64,000 nt of DNA from the NCBI GenBank assembly GCA_963727415.1, contig CAVSGF010000010.1:124001-188000 (forward strand). The letters run 5' to 3'. The notes under the pieces were generated by a model, which saw only the letters and a program-made list of their open reading frames with translations, did no database searches and was not told where the DNA came from. Both the position numbers and the translations under genes were made by a program. The DNA is from DASQPR01 sp963727415. Its GTDB lineage: Bacteria > Actinomycetota > Actinomycetes > Mycobacteriales > Micromonosporaceae. Of the stretch, positions 38,706-47,136 are shown one piece after another (within the stretch, counting starts at the first letter, position 1; every line of letters begins with the position of its first letter).

Positions 38706-41230
38706 TTACGGCACCGCGCGCAGACGACGAACCTCGCCCTTGGCCGACGGCTCGATGTCGGTTTGAGCGCCGAGCCACGCCTCCAGCCGGTCGTACGGGA
38801 GTGGCCGGCTGAACAGGAATCCCTGCCCGGTGTCGCACCCCACGTCGGCGAGCAGCGACAGAGTGAGTTCGCTTTCCACGCCCTCGGCGACGACCTGCAA
38901 CCCAAAGTGCCGGGCAAGATCGATGACGGCGCGAACGATCGCCAAGTCCCCCGGGTCGGTCGCCATCCCCTGGACGAAGGACCGATCGATCTTGATCTCG
39001 TCCACCGGGAGCCTGCGAAGGTAGGACAACGACGAATACCCGGTGCCGAAGTCATCCACCGACAGGCGTACCCCGAGCGCGTGCAGCCGGTTCAGCGTCG
39101 GAAGTGGACGATCATGCTCGCCGATCACGCCGTCTTCGGTGATCTCCAGCGTCAGCATGTCGGGGCGTACGCCGTACTCCACCAGCAGCGCCTCGACGTG
39201 GTCCGGGAATTCGGTGTCGACGACGGTACGCTGCGACAGGTTGACCGACACCGGCAGCGGGCGGCCGGCGGCAGCCCAGTCGCGGCAGCGGCTCAGACCC
39301 TCACGCAGCACGAAATCGGTCAGGCGGCCCAGCTGGCCGGTGTGCTCGGCGACGGCGACGAAGTCCTCCGGACTCACCGCTCCATGGACCGGGTGGTCCC
39401 AGCGAGCCAGGCATTCGACGCCCAAGATCTCGCGGCTGGACAGCGAGACCTTCGGCTGGAAGTAGACCTCAAGGGCCTCGTTGTCGAGCGCCCGGCGCAG
39501 ATCGCCGGCCAGGCCCAGCCGCCGGACCGATCGCGACTCCAGGCTCGGATCGAACAACGCGATCGCCGACGGACGGGATTTGGCGGTATGCGTGGCAACG
39601 TCGGCTCGCTGAAGCAGCACCGCGGCTTCGGAACCGTGCGCCGGGTGAACGGCGATGCCCACCGCGGCGTCGACGTCGAGGCTGAGCGTTCCGACCTCCA
39701 TCGGATGCCGCAGCGACTCGCGCAGATCGGCGGCGAGCGCGACCGCGGCGTCGGCGTTGGCGACCCGGAGTCGACGGCGAAATCGTCGCCGCCGACGCGG
39801 GTGACCAGGGCCGCCGCCGGGCACAAGTCGCGCAGGCGAGCGGCGAACTCGACCAGCACCTTGTCTCCGGCGCCGTGACCCAGCGAGTTGTTCACCTCGC
39901 GCAGCCCGTCGACGTCGAACAGCATGATCGCCACCACGTCGTCGGGAGTCTTGACCTTGATCGCCTCTTCCAGCGCGGCCAGAGTCCGCCGCCGGTTGGG
40001 CAGGCCGGTCAGTGAGTCGTGGTAGGCATCGAACCGGAGGCGATCGACCAGCCGCGAATTCTCCACCGCGACCGAGGCGTGTGCCGCGATCGTCTCAAGC
40101 AGCCGGCAATCATCCAGCGTGAACACCGACGACTGGTGCATCCGGCCGATGACCTCAAGGGTGCCGATCACGGCGCTGCCAGATCGCAACGGCACCACGA
40201 TCGCGTCCTTGATGTCGGCTTTCCGCAGGGCCGTGCGGGCCTCGTCCGTCCCCACCTTGGGACCCGCCATCATGGTCTTGCCGGTTTCGACCGCCTGGCT
40301 TCGCAGCAGTAGCGGGATGACGGCGGTGTCCAGTAACCCGCGCACGTCGGCGCGGGCGGTGAGCTGCGATTCAGGGTAGCGGCCCTGCGCCGGCATCCAT
40401 AACGTCGCGTACTCCGCGTTAAGGAGGCTCCGCACGCGGTGCAGAAGCACATCGCCGAGCGTGCCGTCGTAGGGGCTTTCAGCCATTGCGCGGGTGAGGT
40501 CGTAGATCTCGCTCAGGCTCTTGTGCTGCCTGCGGAACTGCGCATACGTGCGGTAGACGAACCCCATCGCAACGGCGAGTCCGGCAATCAGCACCACCGC
40601 CCATGCGCTGGCATGGATCACCAGTAGCAGCACCAAGCCGATCGCCGTGTTGATCGCGCCGACGACCATGCCGGGTACGACCGCGCGGACCAGCGTCTGC
40701 GGTGTCATCGGGCCTTGGACCAGAGTGATGACGCCGGTGACGGCCACAATCGTAAGGAACGTCGATACCAGTACCGCGACCGTCAAAACGATCCACGTAT
40801 GCGGTGTCGCGTCGTGGGGCGAACCCAGTGACGTGACGATCAGGGTGGCGACGGCGGTCGCGGCGGCGACGTTCGCCATGTTGAACGCGAGCTTGACTGG
40901 GACCGCTCGGCGTGACGACTGGACCAGCACGCACGCGACGGCGCGCACGATCACTGTGGTCAGCGGCGAAAGGTAGAACAGGGCAAGGAGGAGCGGAAGC
41001 TCGGTTACCGACATCTCGATTCCGTGCCGCCGGACCTCGATGTTCAGCGTCGTTGCCTCAGCGGCACAGAACAAGCCGAGATACAGCAGCGAGAGCCACG
41101 GGGATGAGAGTTTGGGGCTGTGCCCAACCGAAGCCGTGGCGGTCGCTATCACGGCCAGGAGCGCAAGTGGCCCGGTGATGGCCCAAGCTAGCTGCGGAGA
41201 CCGCCGAATGCGGGCGGCGGGTCGGCCCAT
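38706..41230 (-). CDS. Membrane GGDEF/EAL c-di-GMP enzyme, one frameshift
   Basis: About 840 residues. N-terminal half: six or so hydrophobic segments (LAWAITGPLALLAVIATATA, LPLLLALFYLSPLTTVIVRA), then a GAF-like domain (residues about 250-390), a GGDEF domain (DSLTGLPNRRRTLAALEEAI, LFDVDGLREVNNSLGHGAGD, RVGGDDF) and an EAL domain (ILGVECLARWDHP, SVNLSQRTV, LEITEDGVI, LSVDDFGTGYSSLSYLRRLP). The frame breaks at about 39,774 by one lost base; GTCCGACTC restores it. The catalytic motifs are variants: GGDDF for GGDEF and ECL for EAL. A short secreted-peptide gene lies 21 nt upstream with GAGGAG before this ATG, so they share a transcript. Confidence 0.88.
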
Positions 41231-41251
41231 TTCACTCCTCGGCGGCGGGCG

Positions 41252-41449
41252 CTATTCACTCCACGTGGCGTCAAGCGGCGAGGCGTTCGCAGGTGAGACG
41301 GGTTGAACAGCGGTGTAGCTCCATGTGGCGTCGGCCGACCAGGTCGCGTCCAACGGGCTAGCGCTGGCGACGCCGACGTATACAAGAGCGAGGCCGACGC
41401 CGACCGCTACCGCGGCGATAACACGCCGCCAGACTGAACGCTCGCGCAT
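41252..41449 (-). CDS. Small secreted or membrane-anchored peptide with SPLDATWS repeats
   Basis: 65 residues with a strong ribosome-binding site (GGGAGGGG, 4 nt before ATG). A basic start (MRERSVWRRV), a hydrophobic stretch (IAAVAVGVGLALVYVGVA) and an Ala-Ser-Ala signal-peptidase-like site are followed by a 34-residue tail holding SPLDATWS twice, with ADATWS between and an acidic final residue. I do not recognise the family. It is the first gene of a two-gene operon with the c-di-GMP enzyme. It could be a signalling peptide, a wall-associated tag, or a coupling leader; all are inference. Confidence 0.72.
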   Translation of the reverse strand: MRERSVWRRVIAAVAVGVGLALVYVGVASASPLDATWSADATWSYTAVQPVSPANASPLDATWSE

Positions 41450-41629
41450 TTGCCCCTCCCTCTTTGATGCGTAGGTCTACATGCAGATAGTGCCACAGTT
41501 TAAGTGGACAGCAAACCATACGCCAATGCCACGCTGGCCCCGGGCCCGATCGGATATATCGCCCTCATCCGTTCAGATGATGACTAGCCCGACTCGCCCC
41601 AAACTCTTGAATGCGAAGGGTTTTCGCAG

Positions 41630-41975
41630 CTAGGCGGCTCGGTCCCCGCGTGCTACCCGTAGCGTGTCACGAAATCCGAGCAGCCTCATCATCTGTACGG
41701 GTGAGAAAAATTCGTTCGGGCTAGCCGCTCCAGTCAGGACGGACAACAATCGGTCAACTCCGATCCGCCGCTCGGCCATCACCCGAAACAGCGCATCAAG
41801 CCGTTGGTTAGGCCTGAATGAACTGAAATCCGATGTCATTTCGTACATACCTCGCCGACGCCGGTCCCGGGTTTTGTGAAATGCGCGCAATGACCGCATC
41901 AGTGTGTTATTGCCATAACCGTCGACGATGGCACGACTGAGCCGCTCAGCATCCGTCATCGCGTTGCCGATCCCC
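41630..41975 (-). pseudogene. C-terminal part of an FAD-dependent oxidoreductase, cut off by an IS
   Basis: Reads (GIGN)AMTDAERLSRAIVDGYG, then MYEMTSDFSSFRPNQRLDAL, VMAERRIGVDRLLSVLTGAA and SPNEFFSPVQMMRLLGFRDT, the standard tail of class A flavoproteins of the geranylgeranyl-reductase-like type. Joined to the fragment at 43351-44238 after removal of the IS and one 10-bp duplicate, the frame is continuous through GQGIGNAMTDAE. An ATG at 41959 could in principle start a 109-residue peptide, but there is no sign it is used. Confidence 0.9.
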
Positions 41976-43350
41976 CAGGGTCATTGCGTTCTCGGGTGTG
42001 GACTGGTCACGGCGTTGATCAGGTCGTGTGGGCGGCGGTTGGCGCGGCGGGTCGCGCGGGCGATGTTGGTGTCGCCGTTGGTGCGGTGGTAGCCGATCGC
42101 GGTGTTACGTAGGGTGGCCAGGACTGCGGGTCCGGTTCCGGTCCGGGCTTGGTGCAGGTCTTCACGGAACGTGACGTCGCGGATGTGATGGATCGAGTTT
42201 TCGATGAGCCATTCACGGCGGGCCCAGTCCTGCAGGTCGGCGGGCAGGGCGTGGCTGGTGGGCAGGGAGATGGTGAGGTAGGCGGTTTCACGGCTGGTTT
42301 TGCCGGTGGTGGCGGTGGTGCGGGTGCGGGTGATCCGGATGGCCTGTTGGGCGTGGGGGAAGGCGATGCCGCCGGGTGTGTGCAGCGTGAAGGCTTTGAC
42401 GGTGCGGGTCTCGCGTCGGCCGTGACCGTGTGCGCGGGTGCGGTCCCCGGCGGGGATCGCCGCCCATGGAAGGTGTTTGAGCTGGGCGTGCAGGGTCGGC
42501 TGGTTGCCCTTGACGGTGGTCATCAAATGTGCGCCGCGGGCTGCGATCTCGTGGGCGTGGCCGGTCTGAGTGTGCAGGGCGTCGGCGACGAACAGGATTC
42601 CGTCGAGGCTGCCGAGTACGGCGGTGACGGCGTCGAGTAGCGGGGTGAACGCGGGGATTTCGTTGGACTTCGCGTCGATGGTGATCTGTGCCAGGACGAT
42701 ACCGGTGCTGGTGTCCAGGGCGGACAGCAGATGGACCAGGCGGCCGTCGTGGCGGCGGGCTCCGCGCAGGGTTTTCCCGTCGACCGCGATGACGGTGCGG
42801 TATCGGCGGGGCCGCACCGCCGGCGGCGCCGGGGCGCGGGTGCGCAGCCAGCCGGCCAGCACGGTGGTCAATGCGGTGGCATCCAGGCGGGTCAGCAGTC
42901 GCCACACGGTCGTGCCGGCCGGTATCCCCCGGTTGAAGCCGAGCCGGTCGCGGGCGTGTTCGTCGAGGTCGTAGAGCCAGTCGGTGATCGCCGCGAACGA
43001 CGAGGCGCCGGCCAGGACCGCGCAGACCGCGACGGTCAGCAGCGTCGCCAAGGGGTAACGCACGCCGCGCGGATCACGGGGATCGGTGACCTGCGACAGG
43101 ACGTCCAGAAGGCCACCTCGTTCACTGTCAGTGACCGGGGCTGGTCGGGCATCGGTACCGGATTTCGTTACCGCCAGCGCGGTGATGAGAGATGATGCCA
43201 TCGGCGGGTGAGGTCCTCGGGGTGTCGTGAAGCCTAGAGAACTCCATGATCACCGATGCGATCTCACCCGCTCCAACTGCCTCCACACAGTCCACTCAAA
43301 CCACATACCAGCAGATCAAAGCACTGCCACCCGACAACGCAATCGCCCTG
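41976..43350 (-). mobile_element. ISAs1-family insertion sequence, complete
   Basis: 1375 bp. Inverted repeats start CAGGGTCATTGCGTT (left, plus strand) and CAGGGCGATTGCGTT (right, minus strand), matching at 20 of 23 positions. They are flanked by a perfect 10-bp direct repeat GCCGATCCCC (41966-41975 and 43351-43360), the target duplication. One intact DDE transposase gene lies inside. The perfect duplication and intact gene imply a recent insertion. Confidence 0.95.
41981..43201 (-). CDS. ISAs1-family transposase
   Basis: 406-residue DDE transposase. N-terminal DDE_Tnp_1-associated domain (LLDVLSQVTDPRDPRGVRYP, LLTVAVCAVLAGASSFAAIT), then the catalytic acids in VIAVDGKTLRGARR (first Asp), LFVADALHTQTGHA (second Asp) and REWLIENSIHHIRDVTFRED (Glu), a pattern specific to the ISAs1/H-repeat family. 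The stop codon TGA at 41981-41983 lies inside the left inverted repeat. Complete and in frame, so probably active. Confidence 0.95.
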   Translation of the reverse strand: MASSLITALAVTKSGTDARPAPVTDSERGGLLDVLSQVTDPRDPRGVRYPLATLLTVAVCAVLAGASSFAAITDWLYDLDEHARDRLGFNRGIPAGTTVWRLLTRLDATALTTVLAGWLRTRAPAPPAVRPRRYRTVIAVDGKTLRGARRHDGRLVHLLSALDTSTGIVLAQITIDAKSNEIPAFTPLLDAVTAVLGSLDGILFVADALHTQTGHAHEIAARGAHLMTTVKGNQPTLHAQLKHLPWAAIPAGDRTRAHGHGRRETRTVKAFTLHTPGGIAFPHAQQAIRITRTRTTATTGKTSRETAYLTISLPTSHALPADLQDWARREWLIENSIHHIRDVTFREDLHQARTGTGPAVLATLRNTAIGYHRTNGDTNIARATRRANRRPHDLINAVTSPHPRTQ

Positions 43351-44238
43351 GCCGATCCCCTGCCCGGTGATCGGATCCATGACCAGGCCGGCATCGCCGA
43401 CCAGCGCCCAACCGCGCCCGTACGGCACCCGGAGCCCGTTCGGCAGGTCCGGCGTGCCCCGGAAACGGTCGGCCCGCTGCAGGCCGCGGGCGCGTTCGCC
43501 GAGATGAGCGCGCGCCATGTCACGGAAGTGGCGATCGAGGTCGGACCGCAGTTCGACGAACCGGGACAACGGTACGGCGAGGAACGCGACGGTCAGGCCG
43601 TCATTGGTCGGCCAGTAGCCCGCGACGTGGTCCGGCTGGACGTACATCTCGCCGCGCTGCCCGCCCAGGCCCGACAAGTACGTGTAGAACATCGCCGTAC
43701 GTGACGGGCGTACCCGGTAGGAGCGCGCGCCCGCCCACGCCGCGACCCGCGAGTGCTTGCCGTCCGCGCCGATCACCAAGCGGCAGGTGAACTCCGCCGG
43801 CAATCCGCCCTTGTGGGCGCCGCGCACCCCGGTGACACGGTCTCCGTCGTATCTCAGACCGTCGACGGCGAAGCCCTCGATCACTTCGGCCCCGGCCTCG
43901 CGGGCGGCGGCGACCAGGGTCGCGTCCAGGACGCTTCGGCGCGGGCTGATCATGGCGTCGACTCCCTGGTACGCCGGGTACCGGCCGGCCAGCCGCACGG
44001 CACCGGGCACCAGCAGGGCCGAGGGTGTCGGCGGCGCGTTGCTCGCGATCACCCGGTCCAGCAGGCCCCACCGATGCAGGCATGCCACACCGGGTAGCTG
44101 GATCTGGTGGCTGGACAGCGTGTCGCTCGGGAAGCGATCTCGATCGAGCAGCAGAACTCGCAGACCGGCCCGCGCCAGCAGCATTCCGGTGGACGCGCCG
44201 GCGACACGGGCGCCGACGATCACGATGTCGTAGTCCAC
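43351..44238 (-). pseudogene. N-terminal part of FAD-dependent oxidoreductase, disrupted by the IS
   Basis: From GTG 44238 (GGGGG upstream) it reads VDYDIVIVGARVAGASTGML (Rossmann FAD motif), LLARAGLRVLLLDRDRFPSD, CRLVIGADGKHSRVAAW (DG motif) and GWALVGDAGLVMDPITGQGI (GD motif), then runs into the IS. All FAD-binding parts are present but the C-terminal third is detached. Before the IS the gene was about 412 codons. It is divergent from a TetR gene across a 33-bp operator, so it was probably the regulator's main target. Substrate unknown. Confidence 0.92.
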
Positions 44239-44258
44239 ATCTGACCCCCGATTTCGTG

Positions 44259-44291
44259 ACGACGTTACGTTACACCGTAACGTAACGTCGT
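44259..44291. promoter_or_regulatory. TetR-type operator between the flavoprotein and tetR genes
   Basis: Perfect 15-bp inverted repeats ACGACGTTACGTTAC and GTAACGTAACGTCGT separated by ACC, midway in the 70-bp divergent intergenic region. Within each arm TTACGT is itself repeated. Size, symmetry and position fit an operator bound by one or two TetR dimers controlling both genes. Confidence 0.85.
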
Positions 44292-44308
44292 TCCGGTATT
44301 CTGTAAAG

Positions 44309-44950
44309 ATGGGACGCCCCCGGGAACACGGCACCGCCACGCAGACCGCCCTCCTTGATGTCGCCGGTGAGATCCTCGGCGCGGAGGGTGTGGAGGCGGT
44401 CACGATCCGCCGGGTGGCCGACGCGGCCGGCACGACCACGCGCGCGGTCTACACCCTGTTCGGCGACAAGAACGGCCTGCTGCGCGCACTCTTCCGGCAG
44501 ATGGCCGAGGTGATGCGACGAAATCACGAAGCGGTCGGGGACCTCGCCGACCCGATCGAGGAGATCCAGCTACTGGCCGCCGCCTACCGGGCCGGGGCCA
44601 GGCAACACCCCAACCTGTACGACCACTACTACCGCTCCATCGCACCCGGCACCACGACGACGGCGGAAGACGCGGCCCTGGCGTACCAGACCTTCGAACG
44701 GGTGCTGCGGACGCTGCACCGCCTCGCCGACGACGGCCACCTCGGCGGCCGCGACGTGGAATCGACCGGCCTGCAACTGTGGGCGCTGGTCCACGGCCTG
44801 GCCTCGCTTGAGATACGCGGCCTGCTCTGCACAAGCGAGGAATCCGGCCGGCGCCGGTGGCGGTCGGCGGTGGCCGCGCTGCTGGCCGGCCTCCAGGCCC
44901 CGGAGCCTCCCGGCGAGAGTTCTGCCGTGACCCGGCACCTGCCGGTCTGA
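44309..44950 (+). CDS. TetR family transcriptional regulator
   Basis: 213 residues. N-terminal helix-turn-helix: ALLDVAGEILGAEGVEAVTI, RRVADAAGTTTRAVYTLFGD, KNGLLRALFRQMAE. C-terminal ligand domain is TetR_C-like (YDHYYRSIAPGTTTTAEDAA). Divergent from the disrupted flavoprotein gene with a palindromic operator between, so it likely represses that gene and itself. Convergent with the NagZ-like lipoprotein gene (4 bp between stops). Confidence 0.92.
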   Translation: MGRPREHGTATQTALLDVAGEILGAEGVEAVTIRRVADAAGTTTRAVYTLFGDKNGLLRALFRQMAEVMRRNHEAVGDLADPIEEIQLLAAAYRAGARQHPNLYDHYYRSIAPGTTTTAEDAALAYQTFERVLRTLHRLADDGHLGGRDVESTGLQLWALVHGLASLEIRGLLCTSEESGRRRWRSAVAALLAGLQAPEPPGESSAVTRHLPV

Positions 44951-44954
44951 CTTA

Positions 44955-46163
44955 CTACTTCTTGGGGCGCAGCGCGTCGACCCGGGCAACCGCCGCGTCG
45001 ATCTGCGCCACCGTCAGCTTGCCGGCCTTGACCTGGCTGACCACCGCGTCAACGGTCCGGGTGACCACCTTCGCGTCATATGCCTGCTGGTTCGCGTAGA
45101 CGAGCATGTCCACGCCGGCCTGAAGGGCGAGCAGCACCGCCTCGTCGTGACCGTACTTGTCGGTGATGCCGACCGCCTGCATGTCGTCGCTGACCACCGG
45201 GCCCTTCCAGCCCAGCTGACCGCGCAGCAGGCCGGTCACCACCCCGTGCGACAGCGACATCGGCCGGGACTTGTCCAACTGCGTGTTCAGCAGATGCGCC
45301 ACCAGCACCGAATCGGTCGACCCATTCTTGATCAGCTGAGCGAACGGCTCCAGCTCGACCCGATTCCACGACTTACTGACGTCGACGACGCCGAAATCGG
45401 TGTTACCGGTCGCGCTGCCGAACCCGGGAAAGTGCTTGATCGACGTCTTGATCCCGGCCGCGCGATGCACCTCTATCTCTGTGGTCGCCTTGCGTACCAC
45501 GACGTCCGGGTTCGAGGAGAAGCTGCGGCCGATCTTGCCGATCGCCGGGTTACTCGGATTCACATTCAGGTCGACCACCGGTGCGTAGTTCATGGTCACG
45601 CCGATCGACGTCATGCTGCTGGTCAGCCCCTTCGCCCAGTCGGTGGTCGCGGCGGTCCGGTCGATCGCGCCGATCTGCGCCTCCGACTTCGAGGCCGGGA
45701 AGCCGTTGCTCGGATTGAGCCGGGAAATCTGGCCGCCCTCCTGGTCGATCGAGATGATCAGCGGGCCGGGCGCTGCCCCTTTCAGCTCGCTGATCAGCCT
45801 CTTGACCTGAGCCGGTGACGTGATGTTGCGGCGCGCGCCGGTGAGCTGGTCACGATCGAACAGGATCACCCCGCCCAAGCCCTGACCATGGATCGCTTTG
45901 ACGATCCAGTCGCTGGAGTTGACGTCCTGACCCCGGAAGCCGACCACCATCAGGCTGGCGATCTTCTTGCGCAGCGCCGCCTCGTCGACGGTCGGCGCCG
46001 GCGTGGTGGGCTGTGGCGCGGCGGTGGTCTTGCGCGGCGCGGTGGTGGTCTCCTGCGCCGGCGACGCCGCCGGTGTCCCGCTCGAACCACAGCCGGCCAC
46101 GCCCGCCGCGGCCGTCAGACCCGCCCCGGCGAGCAATTGGCGGCGGGTCAGCCGAGCGCTCAT
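44955..46163 (-). CDS. Glycoside hydrolase family 3 (NagZ-like) lipoprotein
   Basis: 402 residues from ATG 46163. N-terminus MSARLTRRQLLAGAGLTAAA has a twin-arginine-like motif and GVAGC a lipobox, followed by a Thr/Pro linker (TTTAPRKTTAAPQPTTPAPT). The GH3 N-terminal barrel has IISIDQEGGQISRL, MNYAPVVDLNVNPSNPAIG, SIKHFPGFGSATGNTDFG and the nucleophile region GPVVSDDMQAVGI. Likely a beta-N-acetylhexosaminidase acting on peptidoglycan fragments outside the membrane. It has no second GH3 domain, as in NagZ. An in-frame start at 46238 is less likely because it would place the signal sequence internally. Confidence 0.9.
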   Translation of the reverse strand: MSARLTRRQLLAGAGLTAAAGVAGCGSSGTPAASPAQETTTAPRKTTAAPQPTTPAPTVDEAALRKKIASLMVVGFRGQDVNSSDWIVKAIHGQGLGGVILFDRDQLTGARRNITSPAQVKRLISELKGAAPGPLIISIDQEGGQISRLNPSNGFPASKSEAQIGAIDRTAATTDWAKGLTSSMTSIGVTMNYAPVVDLNVNPSNPAIGKIGRSFSSNPDVVVRKATTEIEVHRAAGIKTSIKHFPGFGSATGNTDFGVVDVSKSWNRVELEPFAQLIKNGSTDSVLVAHLLNTQLDKSRPMSLSHGVVTGLLRGQLGWKGPVVSDDMQAVGITDKYGHDEAVLLALQAGVDMLVYANQQAYDAKVVTRTVDAVVSQVKAGKLTVAQIDAAVARVDALRPKK

Positions 46164-46328
46164 TCCCCCAAGGTAACGGCGAGGCCCCGGAAGGCGGGCC
46201 AGCTTCGCCATTCCCGGGACGGCACCATCGATCGACATTCATCGTTCATTTGGATGGCGGTGCCCGTCCTCCGTACCCGCATAGCGTCGCCGCAAGCGTC
46301 CGCTCGGACGCCAACCTGGGGAGGTCCC

Positions 46329-47041
46329 ATGCGGAGAAGATCAAGACTGGTACTCGCGGCGGCCGCGCTGTCCGTGCTGGCGGCGACGATCGTCGGCCTC
46401 AGCCTGAGCCAGCCGGCCGTGGCCACGACCACCACCCCTCGCCGGTCGCCGACGCATACGTCGCCGCCAACCACGCGTCCAGGAACTACGGCAGCAGCTC
46501 AAAGATCTCGGTCGACAACTCGCTGGTCAAGCACATCTACATGAAGTTCACGGTGAGCGGACTGACCGGTACGTTCGCGAGCGCGACCTTGCGGCCGACC
46601 ACGGCCAACGTGTCTGGCTCGCAGAGCAACTCCGGCGGCACCGTCTCCGAGGTCAGTGACAGCAACTGGACCGAGTCCGGCATCACCTTCACCAACGCGC
46701 CCGCCATCGACGGTCCGGCGCTGGCGAGCCTGCCGAGCCTGTGCGACGACATGCACGACTGCTCCATCTCAACCGGCGACACATGGATGCAGAACAACCT
46801 TGATGGGTACGCGCAGTGGGCCAAGACCCACAACAGCCTGCTGATCGTGACGTTCGACGAGGCCAGCAGCACGTCGCCCAACCAGATCTACACGGTGTTC
46901 GTCGGGCAGCACGTCAAGCCCGGTAGCTACACCGAGCAGATCAACCACTACTCGGTACTGCGTACGGTGGAGGACGCGTACGGGTTGGCGGCGCTATACA
47001 ACGCGGCGAGCGCTACGCCGATCACCGACGTCTGGCAGTAG
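46329..47041 (+). pseudogene. Deletion chimera: DNRLRE/CBM96 domain joined to a phosphoesterase tail
   Basis: GGGGAGGT precedes ATG 46329; a signal peptide (MRRRSRLVLAAAALSVLAAT) follows. A lost base near 46,438 shifts the frame; then comes a DNRLRE/CBM96-type domain (SPVADAYVAANHASRNYGSS, HIYMKFTVSGLTGTFASATL, WTESGITFTNAPAIDGPALA) that is cut about two thirds through. It runs directly into the last 110 residues of an AcpA/PF04185-type phosphoesterase (CDDMHDCSISTGDTWMQNNL, NSLLIVTFDEASS, YTEQINHYSVLRTVEDAYGL). The catalytic N-terminal part of that enzyme is missing. It is most likely a non-functional deletion product. Confidence 0.75.
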
Positions 47042-47054
47042 CCGTGTTTGATGA

Positions 47055-47082
47055 TCCCGGGCGGCGATCTCGTCGCCCGGGA
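47055..47082. terminator. Bidirectional hairpin between convergent genes
   Basis: TCCCGGGCGGCGA/TCGTCGCCCGGGA, 13 pairs with one wobble and a 2-base loop, 14 nt after the chimera's stop and 55 nt after the nuclease gene's stop. No long T-run either side. Confidence 0.55.
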
Positions 47083-47136
47083 CCATTCGACGTGGCCCGA
47101 CTGGTCACGGCGTCACGGGCAGCCGACGGCGAAATC

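Noticed and set aside
41630..41959. A separate 109-residue hypothetical gene left of the IS
   Set aside because: It is the in-frame C-terminal part of the flavoprotein interrupted by the IS, as shown by the target duplication and continuous motifs.
43237..43251. GAGAACTCCATGATC as the right inverted repeat of the IS
   Set aside because: It matches the left end at only 12 of 15 positions. The repeat ending at 43350 matches better (20 of 23) and is flanked by the 10-bp target duplication.
45888..46544. A 218-codon plus-strand gene opposite the NagZ-like gene
   Set aside because: It is an Arg/Pro-rich shadow of the minus-strand GH3 gene; only its last part from 46329 corresponds to the real start of the chimera.
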